Assembly (NCBI GenBank): GCA_017623575.1
Contig: JAGAOS010000025.1
Coordinates: 1 to 34,861, forward strand
Reading direction: 5' to 3'
Source: Clostridia bacterium
Lineage (GTDB): Bacteria > Bacillota > Clostridia > Oscillospirales > Acutalibacteraceae
DNA: 34,861 nt
Shown: in pieces, positions 1-7,547 of the stretch
How positions within the stretch are numbered: position 1 is the stretch's first letter
How the letters are laid out: each line of letters opens with the position of its first letter
The notes under the pieces: generated by a model
The model's input: the letters and a program-made list of their open reading frames with translations, nothing else
Told to the model about the DNA's origin: nothing
Database searches by the model: none
Position numbers and translations under genes: made by a program

Positions 1-36
1 ATAATTTACTTAGTATATTTAAAGGTGGTGTTGGCG

Positions 37-1683
37 TTGAGCGGTGTTTACCCTTATTTTTTTATAATTGCCCGTTGGATTATTGCCCTTTGCTCATTGG
101 GTATTATCGGCGCGTGGATTCACTATTTTATTAAAACAAAATCACCGCGCTCACCCATTGCCGCTCTTGTTACCGCTGACGGAATTTCTATTGACATAAC
201 GGCAACCGAAAATATAATAGGCAGAGCCTCTTCGGCGGATATTTTATTGCCCATAAGGGGTGTGCAAAAGCGCCACGCCATACTCAGCTTTAAAAAAAAT
301 CACTGGTTTTTGGCTCCGTTAGAGGGCAAGGTTGCAATTAATCTGCAAAATGCAAGCCGCCCCGCACCCCTTGATTACGGTGATACTGTAACCATTGCGG
401 GGCAGACCCTTACCTTTAAATACAAGGAAATTAAGGATATTTCCTCCCGCAAGGCTCCAAAAGGCTTTTTGCCAATGTTTTTGCTCACACTTTTTCAAAT
501 ATTTGTCTGCCTTTCAATATCACTAAGATTTATAGACGGCTTGAACACCCTTATTCCTATTTCATTTATTGGCTTGATTTTTGTGGAATGGTGTTGTTTT
601 ATTATTAATGCCACCCTTAAAAACGCAAAAATGCTTATTGAAATACCGGTATTTTATCTTTCTACCTTGGGGCTGGCCGTTTGCTCCTGCTCAATGTCCG
701 AGCAGCTTTTAAAGCAGGTTATTTGCTATGTGGCAGGCTTTTTGGCATTTTTAATACTTACCTTTATTTTAAAATACAGAGATTTTATAATAAAAATTCA
801 GCGGATAATTATGGCTTTATCGGTTGGACTTTTATACTTTACAGCATTTTTCGGCACCAAAATAAACAGCGCCCGCAACTGGCTTCAAATAGGCGGATTT
901 TCCTTTCAGCCCTCTGAGCTTTGTAAGGTTGCTTTTGTGCTTTCATCTGCCATAACCCTTTATCTGCTTAACAAAAATAAGGTCCGTCGCTTTGAATTTT
1001 TAATTTATGCCGTTCTTTCAATGGGCGGTCTTGCAATTATGCTTGATTTTGGTGCAGTTGCCATATTTTTTATGGGTCTTATGGTAATTCTCACTTTAAG
1101 AGGCGAAAATTTATTTATTTTGGGCGGAATTTTAGGCAGTGCCGTAGTAGGCATAATTGGTGTTATATGGCTTTACCCCTATGTTGCCCGCAGATTTTCG
1201 GTATGGCTGCACGCTTGGGAATTTGCCGACAGCACCGGCTACCAGCAAACCCGAACTATGATGTCCTTTGCAAGCGGAGGTCTGCTTGGTGTAGGTGGCG
1301 GTAACGGACATTTAAATCAAATTCCCGCCGCCGAAACCGATTTGGTTTACGGCATAATTGGCGAAGAGTGGGGCGCAATTGTTGCAATTACCGCCGCCTT
1401 TTGCCTTATTGCTATCTGCCTTTACGGTTGCAGGCTTGTAAGACATTCAACCTGTGTTTTTGATGCCGTTACTGTTGGTGGCTCAATGACTATGCTTATT
1501 TTTCAATCGGCGCTTAATATATTTGGTTCGGTAGATATGCTACCCCTTACGGGCGTTACCCTTATTTTTGTTAGTGTTGGTGGTACAAGCCTTATTTCCG
1601 CCTGGATGATGCTTGCATTTTTTAAGGCGGCAGAGCTACATAAACAAAATGTAATTCAGTGGAGGGACTTTGAGGATGAATAG
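37..1683 (+). CDS. FHA-domain SEDS (FtsW/RodA/SpoVE family) peptidoglycan polymerase
   Basis: SEDS proteins are polytopic glycosyltransferases that polymerise lipid II and work with a class B penicillin-binding protein, here the next gene. Seen: an N-terminal membrane segment (about residues 3-30), an FHA fold (about 54-132, with IIGRASSADILLP and RHA), then many hydrophobic segments from about 146. SEDS signatures are NSARNWLQIGGFSFQPSEL (about 277-295), an ADSTGYQQ loop (about 397-404) whose Asp fits the catalytic position of RodA, and ETDLVYGIIGEE (about 433-444). The start is placed at TTG 37 because AAGGTGG at 22-28 lies 8 bases upstream; GTG 25 or 28 and TTG 31 are possible. The FHA domain suggests control by Thr phosphorylation of a partner (inference). 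It overlaps the next gene by 8 bases. A rod-shape or a septal role cannot be decided here. Confidence 0.9.
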   Translation: MSGVYPYFFIIARWIIALCSLGIIGAWIHYFIKTKSPRSPIAALVTADGISIDITATENIIGRASSADILLPIRGVQKRHAILSFKKNHWFLAPLEGKVAINLQNASRPAPLDYGDTVTIAGQTLTFKYKEIKDISSRKAPKGFLPMFLLTLFQIFVCLSISLRFIDGLNTLIPISFIGLIFVEWCCFIINATLKNAKMLIEIPVFYLSTLGLAVCSCSMSEQLLKQVICYVAGFLAFLILTFILKYRDFIIKIQRIIMALSVGLLYFTAFFGTKINSARNWLQIGGFSFQPSELCKVAFVLSSAITLYLLNKNKVRRFEFLIYAVLSMGGLAIMLDFGAVAIFFMGLMVILTLRGENLFILGGILGSAVVGIIGVIWLYPYVARRFSVWLHAWEFADSTGYQQTRTMMSFASGGLLGVGGGNGHLNQIPAAETDLVYGIIGEEWGAIVAITAAFCLIAICLYGCRLVRHSTCVFDAVTVGGSMTMLIFQSALNIFGSVDMLPLTGVTLIFVSVGGTSLISAWMMLAFFKAAELHKQNVIQWRDFEDE

Positions 1684-3019
1684 AATTTTAAAGCGCTCCA
1701 TTTGTTTATTTATTGTACTTTTTGCCTTTGTGGCAGGTATTATACTTTATTATACTTCGCTGGCTGTTTCGGGCGGCGAATGGGCAACCTACCCCGCAAA
1801 CAAGCATATTTATTCCAACGGAATTTTAATAAAGGCGGGGCAAATAACCGATGCAAATGGAGTTGTACTTTCCGAAACAAAAAATAATACGCGAGTTTAC
1901 AACAAAAGCCTTGATATACGCAAGGCGACCGTTCACGCGGTAGGCGACCTTAACGGATTTGTTTCCACAGGAATGCACTCGGCATATCTTAAGGAGCTTT
2001 GCGGCTATGACCCCTTAAACGGTGTTTACAATTTTAGCGGTGAGGGCAATAATATTGAGCTTACTTTAGACAGTAATGTTTGCGTAACCGCCTATAAGGC
2101 ACTTGGTAGCCGAGCGGGAACGGTTGGCGTTTACAATTATAAAACAGGTGAAATTGTTTGTATGGTAAGCACCCCAACCTTTGACCCCGCAAGCGGAGAA
2201 AACCCAAGCGGCAAGGGTGTTTATGTAAACAGACTTTTATCCGGAATATATGCTCCGGGTTCAATTTTTAAGCTTGTTACCGCACTTTCGGCGCTTGAAA
2301 ATCTGCCCGATGCAAAAAGTATGAAGTTCAACTGCTCTAAGGGTGTTACCATTGCGGGGGAATGGCTTAGCTGCCTTGGAAGACACGGTGAAATAGGTTT
2401 GGATAATGCTTTGGTTCATTCCTGCAATGCTTTTTTTGCTCAGACAGCATTAAAGCTGGACCGCAAAACCCTTACCGCCACCGCCGAAAAGGTTGGCTTT
2501 AACAAAACACTTTCAATGGATGGTATTAAATGTGCCGAAAGCAAATATGTTGTATCCCAATCCAACGATATTGATTTTGGTTGGTCGGGCATAGGTCAGC
2601 ATAATGACCTTGTTAATCCTTTTCAATACCTTACCTTTATGGGTGGAATTGCAAATAACGGCGAAAGTGTAAAGCCATATATTGTTAAAAAAATTACTTC
2701 TTCAAGTGGTGGTACAATTAAAAAGGCATCTGTAAGCGAAACCCGACTTATGAGCGAGGAAAACTCCGCTGCACTAACCAAAATGATGCGCAATAATGTT
2801 AAAAAGAATTATGGCGATTGGAGATTTTCGGGGCTTGAGGTTTGCGGAAAAACAGGTACCGCCGAGGTGGGAGATAAATCCACCCCCCATTCCTGGTTTG
2901 TTGGATTTTGTGATAACCCCGATACACCCTATGCCTTTACGGTTATTGTTGAAAATGCAGGCGCAGGAAACGGCGCCGCTACCCAAATAGCCGCAACTGT
3001 GCTTAAAAAACTGAAATAA
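1676..3019 (+). CDS. Class B penicillin-binding protein (FtsI/PbpA-like transpeptidase)
   Basis: Cross-links peptidoglycan outside the membrane and is the expected partner of the overlapping SEDS polymerase. Seen: a single N-terminal membrane anchor (about residues 7-27) and all three penicilloyl-transferase motifs, SIFK (Ser about 196), SCN (about 249-251) and KTGT (about 392-395). At 447 residues it is shorter than typical FtsI proteins and has a reduced non-catalytic N-terminal module, like the compact PbpA proteins of FHA/SEDS/PBP clusters. ATG 1676 is chosen because GGAGGG at 1661-1666 is well spaced; an in-frame TTG at 1670 is less likely. Its start overlaps the end of the SEDS gene (ATGAATAG), suggesting translational coupling. 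No kinase or phosphatase gene is seen downstream. Confidence 0.9.
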   Translation: MNRILKRSICLFIVLFAFVAGIILYYTSLAVSGGEWATYPANKHIYSNGILIKAGQITDANGVVLSETKNNTRVYNKSLDIRKATVHAVGDLNGFVSTGMHSAYLKELCGYDPLNGVYNFSGEGNNIELTLDSNVCVTAYKALGSRAGTVGVYNYKTGEIVCMVSTPTFDPASGENPSGKGVYVNRLLSGIYAPGSIFKLVTALSALENLPDAKSMKFNCSKGVTIAGEWLSCLGRHGEIGLDNALVHSCNAFFAQTALKLDRKTLTATAEKVGFNKTLSMDGIKCAESKYVVSQSNDIDFGWSGIGQHNDLVNPFQYLTFMGGIANNGESVKPYIVKKITSSSGGTIKKASVSETRLMSEENSAALTKMMRNNVKKNYGDWRFSGLEVCGKTGTAEVGDKSTPHSWFVGFCDNPDTPYAFTVIVENAGAGNGAATQIAATVLKKLK

Positions 3020-3025
3020 TTTTAA

Positions 3026-3146
3026 AAGATGTTAAAAAAGCAGCGAAAGCCCTTAATAAAGCGGTTTGCGATGGTTTTTCAACCCTTCCCCCAGCGTGCG
3101 CTGGGCCCCCTTCCCTGTCTAGGGACGGCCTCCGAGGTCACATCTT
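3026..3146. repeat. GC-rich inverted-repeat intergenic element (possible MITE/REP-like)
   Basis: The gap after the PBP gene holds about 120 bases bounded by the 7-base inverted repeat AAGATGT (3026-3032) / ACATCTT (3140-3146). The core is much richer in G+C than its surroundings and carries a hairpin CCCAGCG-TG-CGCTGGG followed by a smaller CCCT-GTCT-AGGG stem. There is no convincing ORF. It resembles a short non-autonomous interspersed element, but only one copy is seen here, so the call is tentative. Confidence 0.35.
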
Positions 3147-3182
3147 CAAACTATAATTTATCTGTCTAATATATTTATAAAC

Positions 3183-3222
3183 AAAAATGTCTGTATCATT
3201 TTTTGGTGATACAGACATTTTT
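3183..3222. terminator. Bidirectional intrinsic terminator between PBP and tadA
   Basis: A perfect 16-bp stem, AAAAATGTCTGTATCA (3183-3198) against TGATACAGACATTTTT (3207-3222), encloses an 8-base loop. T-runs are present in both directions. It ends at the tadA stop codon and sits between two convergent genes, so it probably serves both. Confidence 0.9.
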
Positions 3223-3662
3223 TATCTTCTTTTTTTAAAAAATTCCTGCAAAATTAAGGCGGTTTCTTTTTCCCTTATACCGCCGTATACAGTAGGTATG
3301 TTTGGAAAATTAAAGGAATAAAGATTTGTTACTGAGCCTAAAGCTCCTTTTTGTGGGTCATAGGCACCAAAAATTACCTCACCTATTCGGGCATTTATTA
3401 TGGCACCCGCACACATAGGACAAGGCTCCAATGTTACATAAAGCTCGGTACCTGTAAGGCGAAAATCACCCAAAAGCTCTGCCGCTTTTTTTATACAAAG
3501 TATTTCGGCATGGGCGGTAGGGTCTTTTTTGCTTTCACACAAATTATGGGCGGCGGCAATAATTTCACCATTTTTAACTAAAACCGCGCCTATTGGCACC
3601 TCGCCCATTGTTTCGGCTTTTTTTGCCTGCTCAAGGGCGGCTTCCATAAATTTTGCATTCAT
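3222..3662 (-). CDS. tadA: tRNA-specific adenosine-34 deaminase
   Basis: Deaminates wobble adenosine-34 to inosine in tRNA-Arg(ACG). The 146-residue protein has the complete zinc deaminase signature: HAE (His51, catalytic Glu53) and PCPMC (Cys81, Cys84), with GEVPIGAVLV near the N-terminus as in TadA. Length is normal for the family. It lies 12 bases downstream of the CPBP protease gene on the same strand and is probably the last gene of the gyrase-distal transcript, ending at the bidirectional terminator. TadA rather than a cytidine or guanine deaminase is favoured by the N-terminal motif and the LYVTLEPCPMCAGAI context. Confidence 0.95.
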   Translation of the reverse strand: MNAKFMEAALEQAKKAETMGEVPIGAVLVKNGEIIAAAHNLCESKKDPTAHAEILCIKKAAELLGDFRLTGTELYVTLEPCPMCAGAIINARIGEVIFGAYDPQKGALGSVTNLYSFNFPNIPTVYGGIREKETALILQEFFKKRR

Positions 3663-3674
3663 AAATATTACCCG

Positions 3675-4925
3675 CTATCCCGTTATGGTAGCATTTAACT
3701 GCATTGCCAGAATTTCTAAAAATATTATAACAAAATAAACAATTATGGCTACCGATGAAGAAAACCAACCGAATTTTTGCATTGCTGTGGATATATGCAT
3801 AGTTTTTTTATAGGCAAATATTTTTTTATTTTTAATGCTTAAAACATAAAAACACAAAATTCCTATGATTATAAATATTGAAAGTAAAAACAGGTAAAAA
3901 ACATTAAAAATTTCCTGCTCAACAAATCTGCTTGCATAATCCATAAGTACCGAAATTAAATTGTTAAAAAAGTGAATTGCAACACCTGTCCAAATTGAGC
4001 CTGTTTCAACTACCATTGCGCCAAGAACCAGACCAACCAAAAAAGCAAAGGGAATTTGCACCAAATTTCCGTGAATCAATGCAAACATAAATGCAGATGC
4101 AAAAATTGCAAGGTCCTTACCATATTTTAAAAGGGAACCCATAATCGCTCCGCGGAATAAAAGCTCCTCTAAAAGAGCGGGTGCAACTGCCACCGAAAGA
4201 ATACTTAGGGTAAAGCCTAAAATTCCATCCGGCAATACAATATCATTCTGAGCAAAGGGTAAAATATTTTGAAAACGACTCTGCAATAATGATGTGGCAA
4301 TATTTGCTACATAGCAAAATCCAAGTCCAACCCCAATTGCCGGCCAAAAACTGCCTTTTTTGGGTAATCCGTAGGATATAAGAGAATCGGCTTTAGATTT
4401 TTCGGTTCTGAAAATAAAAAATGCCGCAAAGCCAAAGCCTATAAGGGTGAGTATAATGTTAAGCTCCAAAGTCACTGCAGAGTCGCTTAAAAATTTATAC
4501 GCCGCTTCAGATACTGCAAAAAATCCCAAAATAATAGAAAAAAGAATTTGGAAAGCATAAAAAAGAATTAATCCCAAGCCAATATGATTTGCGGTTTTTT
4601 TAACCGCCCTTCTTTCATAAAAAAGTTTAATCTGCTCGGTTGTAAGCTGTTGTTGATAACTTTGTTGATAACTATAATAATTAGGTTGAAAATTTTGTCG
4701 AATATTGGAATTTTGCTGATTATAAGCAGAATTTTCACTGTTGATAATGTTATTAGTGTTATCAACATTCTTTTCATCCTCAGACACTTCTGTTGAAGAA
4801 TCAGACGGTGATGAGGGCGATGAAAAATCAATTTCAACATCCAAATTTTGGGGATTGTTTTTAGAAAAATCAAGCGGAATATTATTTTCCGAATTTTCAT
4901 TTTCAAAACCATAATCGTTATTCAT
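3675..4925 (-). CDS. CPBP-family (CAAX-type) intramembrane metalloprotease with low-complexity N-terminus
   Basis: The first roughly 100 residues are hydrophilic and rich in Asn, Ser, Gln and Asp/Glu, with short YQQ/SYQQQ repeats; this tail is predicted to be cytosolic and disordered. From about 112 the protein is polytopic. The CPBP (ABI) motifs are present: EELLFRG (253-259), FALIHGN (His285) and HFFNN (318-322), the expected glutamates and histidines of the catalytic centre. Family members act in peptide maturation, self-immunity or membrane homeostasis, and the substrate cannot be told from sequence. It follows gyrA by 28 bases with a good ribosome site (GAAAGGCGG) and precedes tadA. No bacteriocin gene is adjacent. 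Confidence 0.85.
   Translation of the reverse strand: MNNDYGFENENSENNIPLDFSKNNPQNLDVEIDFSSPSSPSDSSTEVSEDEKNVDNTNNIINSENSAYNQQNSNIRQNFQPNYYSYQQSYQQQLTTEQIKLFYERRAVKKTANHIGLGLILFYAFQILFSIILGFFAVSEAAYKFLSDSAVTLELNIILTLIGFGFAAFFIFRTEKSKADSLISYGLPKKGSFWPAIGVGLGFCYVANIATSLLQSRFQNILPFAQNDIVLPDGILGFTLSILSVAVAPALLEELLFRGAIMGSLLKYGKDLAIFASAFMFALIHGNLVQIPFAFLVGLVLGAMVVETGSIWTGVAIHFFNNLISVLMDYASRFVEQEIFNVFYLFLLSIFIIIGILCFYVLSIKNKKIFAYKKTMHISTAMQKFGWFSSSVAIIVYFVIIFLEILAMQLNATITG
4651..4767. repeat. Cluster of four TTATCAACA 9-mers (DnaA-box-like) inside the CPBP gene
   Basis: The 9-mer TGTTGATAA/TTATCAACA, one base from the DnaA box TTATCCACA, occurs at 4651-4659, 4663-4671, 4739-4747 and 4759-4767. The first pair are direct repeats with a 12-base period. 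The second pair form a 9-bp inverted repeat around 11 bases. They lie in codons for Tyr-Gln-Gln and Ile-Ile-Asn stretches, so the low-complexity protein may explain them. Binding of DnaA is speculation. Confidence 0.35.
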
Positions 4926-4953
4926 AAATATTCCGCCTTTCGTTTAAAAATAA

Positions 4954-7533
4954 TTATTCTTCATCATCAGCGGGGGCTTCATTATCGGCGGCTGCCTCTG
5001 CGGCAAGCTCTGCTTCATCCAAGCCTTCCTCTGCTTCTGCATCGGGCTCATCGGGATGGTCGGTAATTTCATCCTCATCGTGAGGTGTGGCAACAACGGT
5101 TAATAGCTTTGCGCCCTCCTCAATTCTCATTACCTTAACGCCCTTACCCGGACGGCGATAAACATTAAGCTCACCCAAATGAATACGGATTATAATACCG
5201 CTTGATGAAATCATAATTAAATCGTCATCCTCATCGGGCGAAATAACAGCGGCAACATTGCCGTATTTAGCTACCTTGTAGTTAATAAGACCCTTACCGC
5301 CACGGGACTGAACGCGGTAATCAGAAATTTCACTTATTCGACCAAAGCCTGTTTCGGTAACGGTTAATACCTTGTCACCATCCTTGGCAACAATCATACC
5401 AATAACCTCGTCGCCTTCGGCAAGTCGGATTGCGCGAACACCGCGGGCAGTTCTACCCATTGAACGAACACCGTTTTCATTAAAGCGAATTGATTTACCA
5501 AGCTTGGTGGCTACCATTAAATCGGAATTACCGTCAGTAAGCTTAACAAAGCAAAGCTCATCATCATCGGCAATAGAAAGGGCAATAAGTCCGTTTTTGC
5601 GGATATTTTTAAATAACTCCAAGGGAGTACGCTTAATAATAGCCTTTTTGGTACCCATACAAACGAACATACCGTCTTCAATCTGAGGAACGGGGAGTAT
5701 GGTCATAATTTTTTCATCTGCCTGTAAGGGTAAAAGGTTTACAATGTTCATACCCTTAGAGGTACGGCTACCCTCAGGAATTTCATAAGCCTTCATACGG
5801 TAAACCTTACCTAAGTTACTGAACATCATTACCCAATCGTGGGACAGGCAGGTAAACATACTTTCAACAACATCATCCTCGCGGGTGGTCATACCCTTAA
5901 TGCCTCTGCCACCGCGGTTTTGAGCCTCATACTCATCACAAGGCATACGCTTGATGTAGCCGTTGTTGGTTTTGGTAAGAACGCACTGCTCCTTAGGAAT
6001 AAGGTCTTCAATATCTACTTCACCTGCAACATCGGAAATTTCGGTGCGGCGGTCATCGGAATATTTATCCCTTAAATTAAGGGCATCATTCTTAACAATT
6101 TCCAAAATTCTGGCTCTGGAGCCTAAAATTTCTTCACATTCCTTAATAAAATCTAATTTTTCCTGCAATTCATCAAGGATTTTTTGTTTTTCCATACCTG
6201 CCAAGCGACCTAATTGCATTTGTACAATTGCGGTTGCCTGAATATCATCAAGACCAAAGCGTGTGATTAAAGCCTCTTTACTTTCGGGAATTGTTTTGCT
6301 GTTGCGGATTATGGAAATAACCTCATCAATAAAATCAAGAGCAATTTTTAAGCCCTCTAAAATATGAGCGCGCTCCTCTGCCTTGCGCTTTTCATATGCA
6401 GTACGACGGTAGATTATATCATACTGGAAGTCAATGGCATTTTGCAGCATTTCCTTTAAGGTTAAAATCTGCGGTTTGCCGTTTACAATTGCAAGTAAAA
6501 TTGCACCAAAGGTAGACTGTAAAGAAGTATAAGAATAAAGCTTGTTTAAAATAACCTGAGGACTTGCATCCTTCTTTATACTTACAACAATTCTTATACC
6601 GCCATCACGCTTTGAGGAGTAGTCAACAACATCATCAATGCCTTCAATTTTTTTCTCACTTGCAAGGTCATAAATGTGCTTAACTAAATCCTTTTTACGA
6701 ACCTTATAGGGAATTTCAGTAATAACAATACGGAATTTTCCGTTTGGAGTTTCCTCAATTTCTGCCTTACCGCGAACAATAATTTTGCCCCTACCTGTGG
6801 CATATGCGGCGCGGATACCGCTACGACCCATAATAGTACCGCCTGTTGGGAAGTCGGGACCCTTGATATGCTCACAAAGCTCGGATAAATCGGCATCGGG
6901 ATTATCAATAAGGGCACACATACCGTCAATAACCTCACCAAGATTATGAGGGGGTATTTCGGTAGCCATACCAACGGCAATACCCGATGAACCGTTTACC
7001 AAAAGCTGAGGAAAGCGAACCGGCAAAACCTCAGGCTCCTTTAAGCGGTCATCATAGTTGGGCATAAAATCAACGGTATCTTTTTCAATATCGTCCAGCA
7101 TATTAAGGGATAGACGATTCATTTTAGACTCGGTATAACGGTAGGCAGCGGCGGGGAAGCCATCAATATTACCAAAGTTGCCGTGACCGTCAATAAGGGG
7201 ATAACGAAGTGAAAAATCCTGCGCCATACGAACCATTGCATCATAAACTGATGCGTCACCGTGGGGATGATAACGACCAAGCACAGCACCAACGGTATCG
7301 GCGCACTTACGGTATGCCTTTTCGGGGGTCAGACCGTTTTCATACATAGTGTAAAGTATTCTTCTGTGAACCGGCTTTAAGCCGTCACGCACATCGGGAA
7401 GAGCACGACCTACAAGTACCGACATTGAATACTGAAGCATACTGTTTCTGACTTCATCTACAATTTCAACGGGTTTAATGGTTGTTTGCTCGTCCTCGGG
7501 CCAAACAACAACTTCTTTTTCTTTTTTAGCCAT
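4954..7533 (-). CDS. gyrA: DNA gyrase subunit A
   Basis: Breaks and rejoins DNA in the A2B2 gyrase that introduces negative supercoils. At 859 residues it has the winged-helix/tower region with the catalytic tyrosine in YRYTE (Tyr133) and a C-terminal beta-pinwheel. The GyrA box reads QNRGGRG (538-544) against the usual Q(R/K)RGG(R/K)G, which still separates it from ParC. The quinolone-determining segment reads HPHGDASVYDAM: Ala94 sits where E. coli has Ser83, and Asp98 corresponds to Asp87. The last roughly 48 residues form a strongly acidic Glu/Asp/Ala tail. ATG 7533 has an upstream AAGGAGG-type site and lies 14 bases after gyrB, so the two are co-transcribed. Confidence 0.98.
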   Translation of the reverse strand: MAKKEKEVVVWPEDEQTTIKPVEIVDEVRNSMLQYSMSVLVGRALPDVRDGLKPVHRRILYTMYENGLTPEKAYRKCADTVGAVLGRYHPHGDASVYDAMVRMAQDFSLRYPLIDGHGNFGNIDGFPAAAYRYTESKMNRLSLNMLDDIEKDTVDFMPNYDDRLKEPEVLPVRFPQLLVNGSSGIAVGMATEIPPHNLGEVIDGMCALIDNPDADLSELCEHIKGPDFPTGGTIMGRSGIRAAYATGRGKIIVRGKAEIEETPNGKFRIVITEIPYKVRKKDLVKHIYDLASEKKIEGIDDVVDYSSKRDGGIRIVVSIKKDASPQVILNKLYSYTSLQSTFGAILLAIVNGKPQILTLKEMLQNAIDFQYDIIYRRTAYEKRKAEERAHILEGLKIALDFIDEVISIIRNSKTIPESKEALITRFGLDDIQATAIVQMQLGRLAGMEKQKILDELQEKLDFIKECEEILGSRARILEIVKNDALNLRDKYSDDRRTEISDVAGEVDIEDLIPKEQCVLTKTNNGYIKRMPCDEYEAQNRGGRGIKGMTTREDDVVESMFTCLSHDWVMMFSNLGKVYRMKAYEIPEGSRTSKGMNIVNLLPLQADEKIMTILPVPQIEDGMFVCMGTKKAIIKRTPLELFKNIRKNGLIALSIADDDELCFVKLTDGNSDLMVATKLGKSIRFNENGVRSMGRTARGVRAIRLAEGDEVIGMIVAKDGDKVLTVTETGFGRISEISDYRVQSRGGKGLINYKVAKYGNVAAVISPDEDDDLIMISSSGIIIRIHLGELNVYRRPGKGVKVMRIEEGAKLLTVVATPHDEDEITDHPDEPDAEAEEGLDEAELAAEAAADNEAPADDEE

Positions 7534-7547
7534 TTTCTCATCCCTCC

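Noticed and set aside
3026-3146. GC-rich hairpins as a terminator of the PBP gene
   Set aside because: No T-run follows either stem, and a clear terminator lies just downstream at 3183-3222.
5372-6241. Plus-strand ORFs opposite gyrA
   Set aside because: Shadow frames of a highly conserved gene, without start signals or recognisable motifs.
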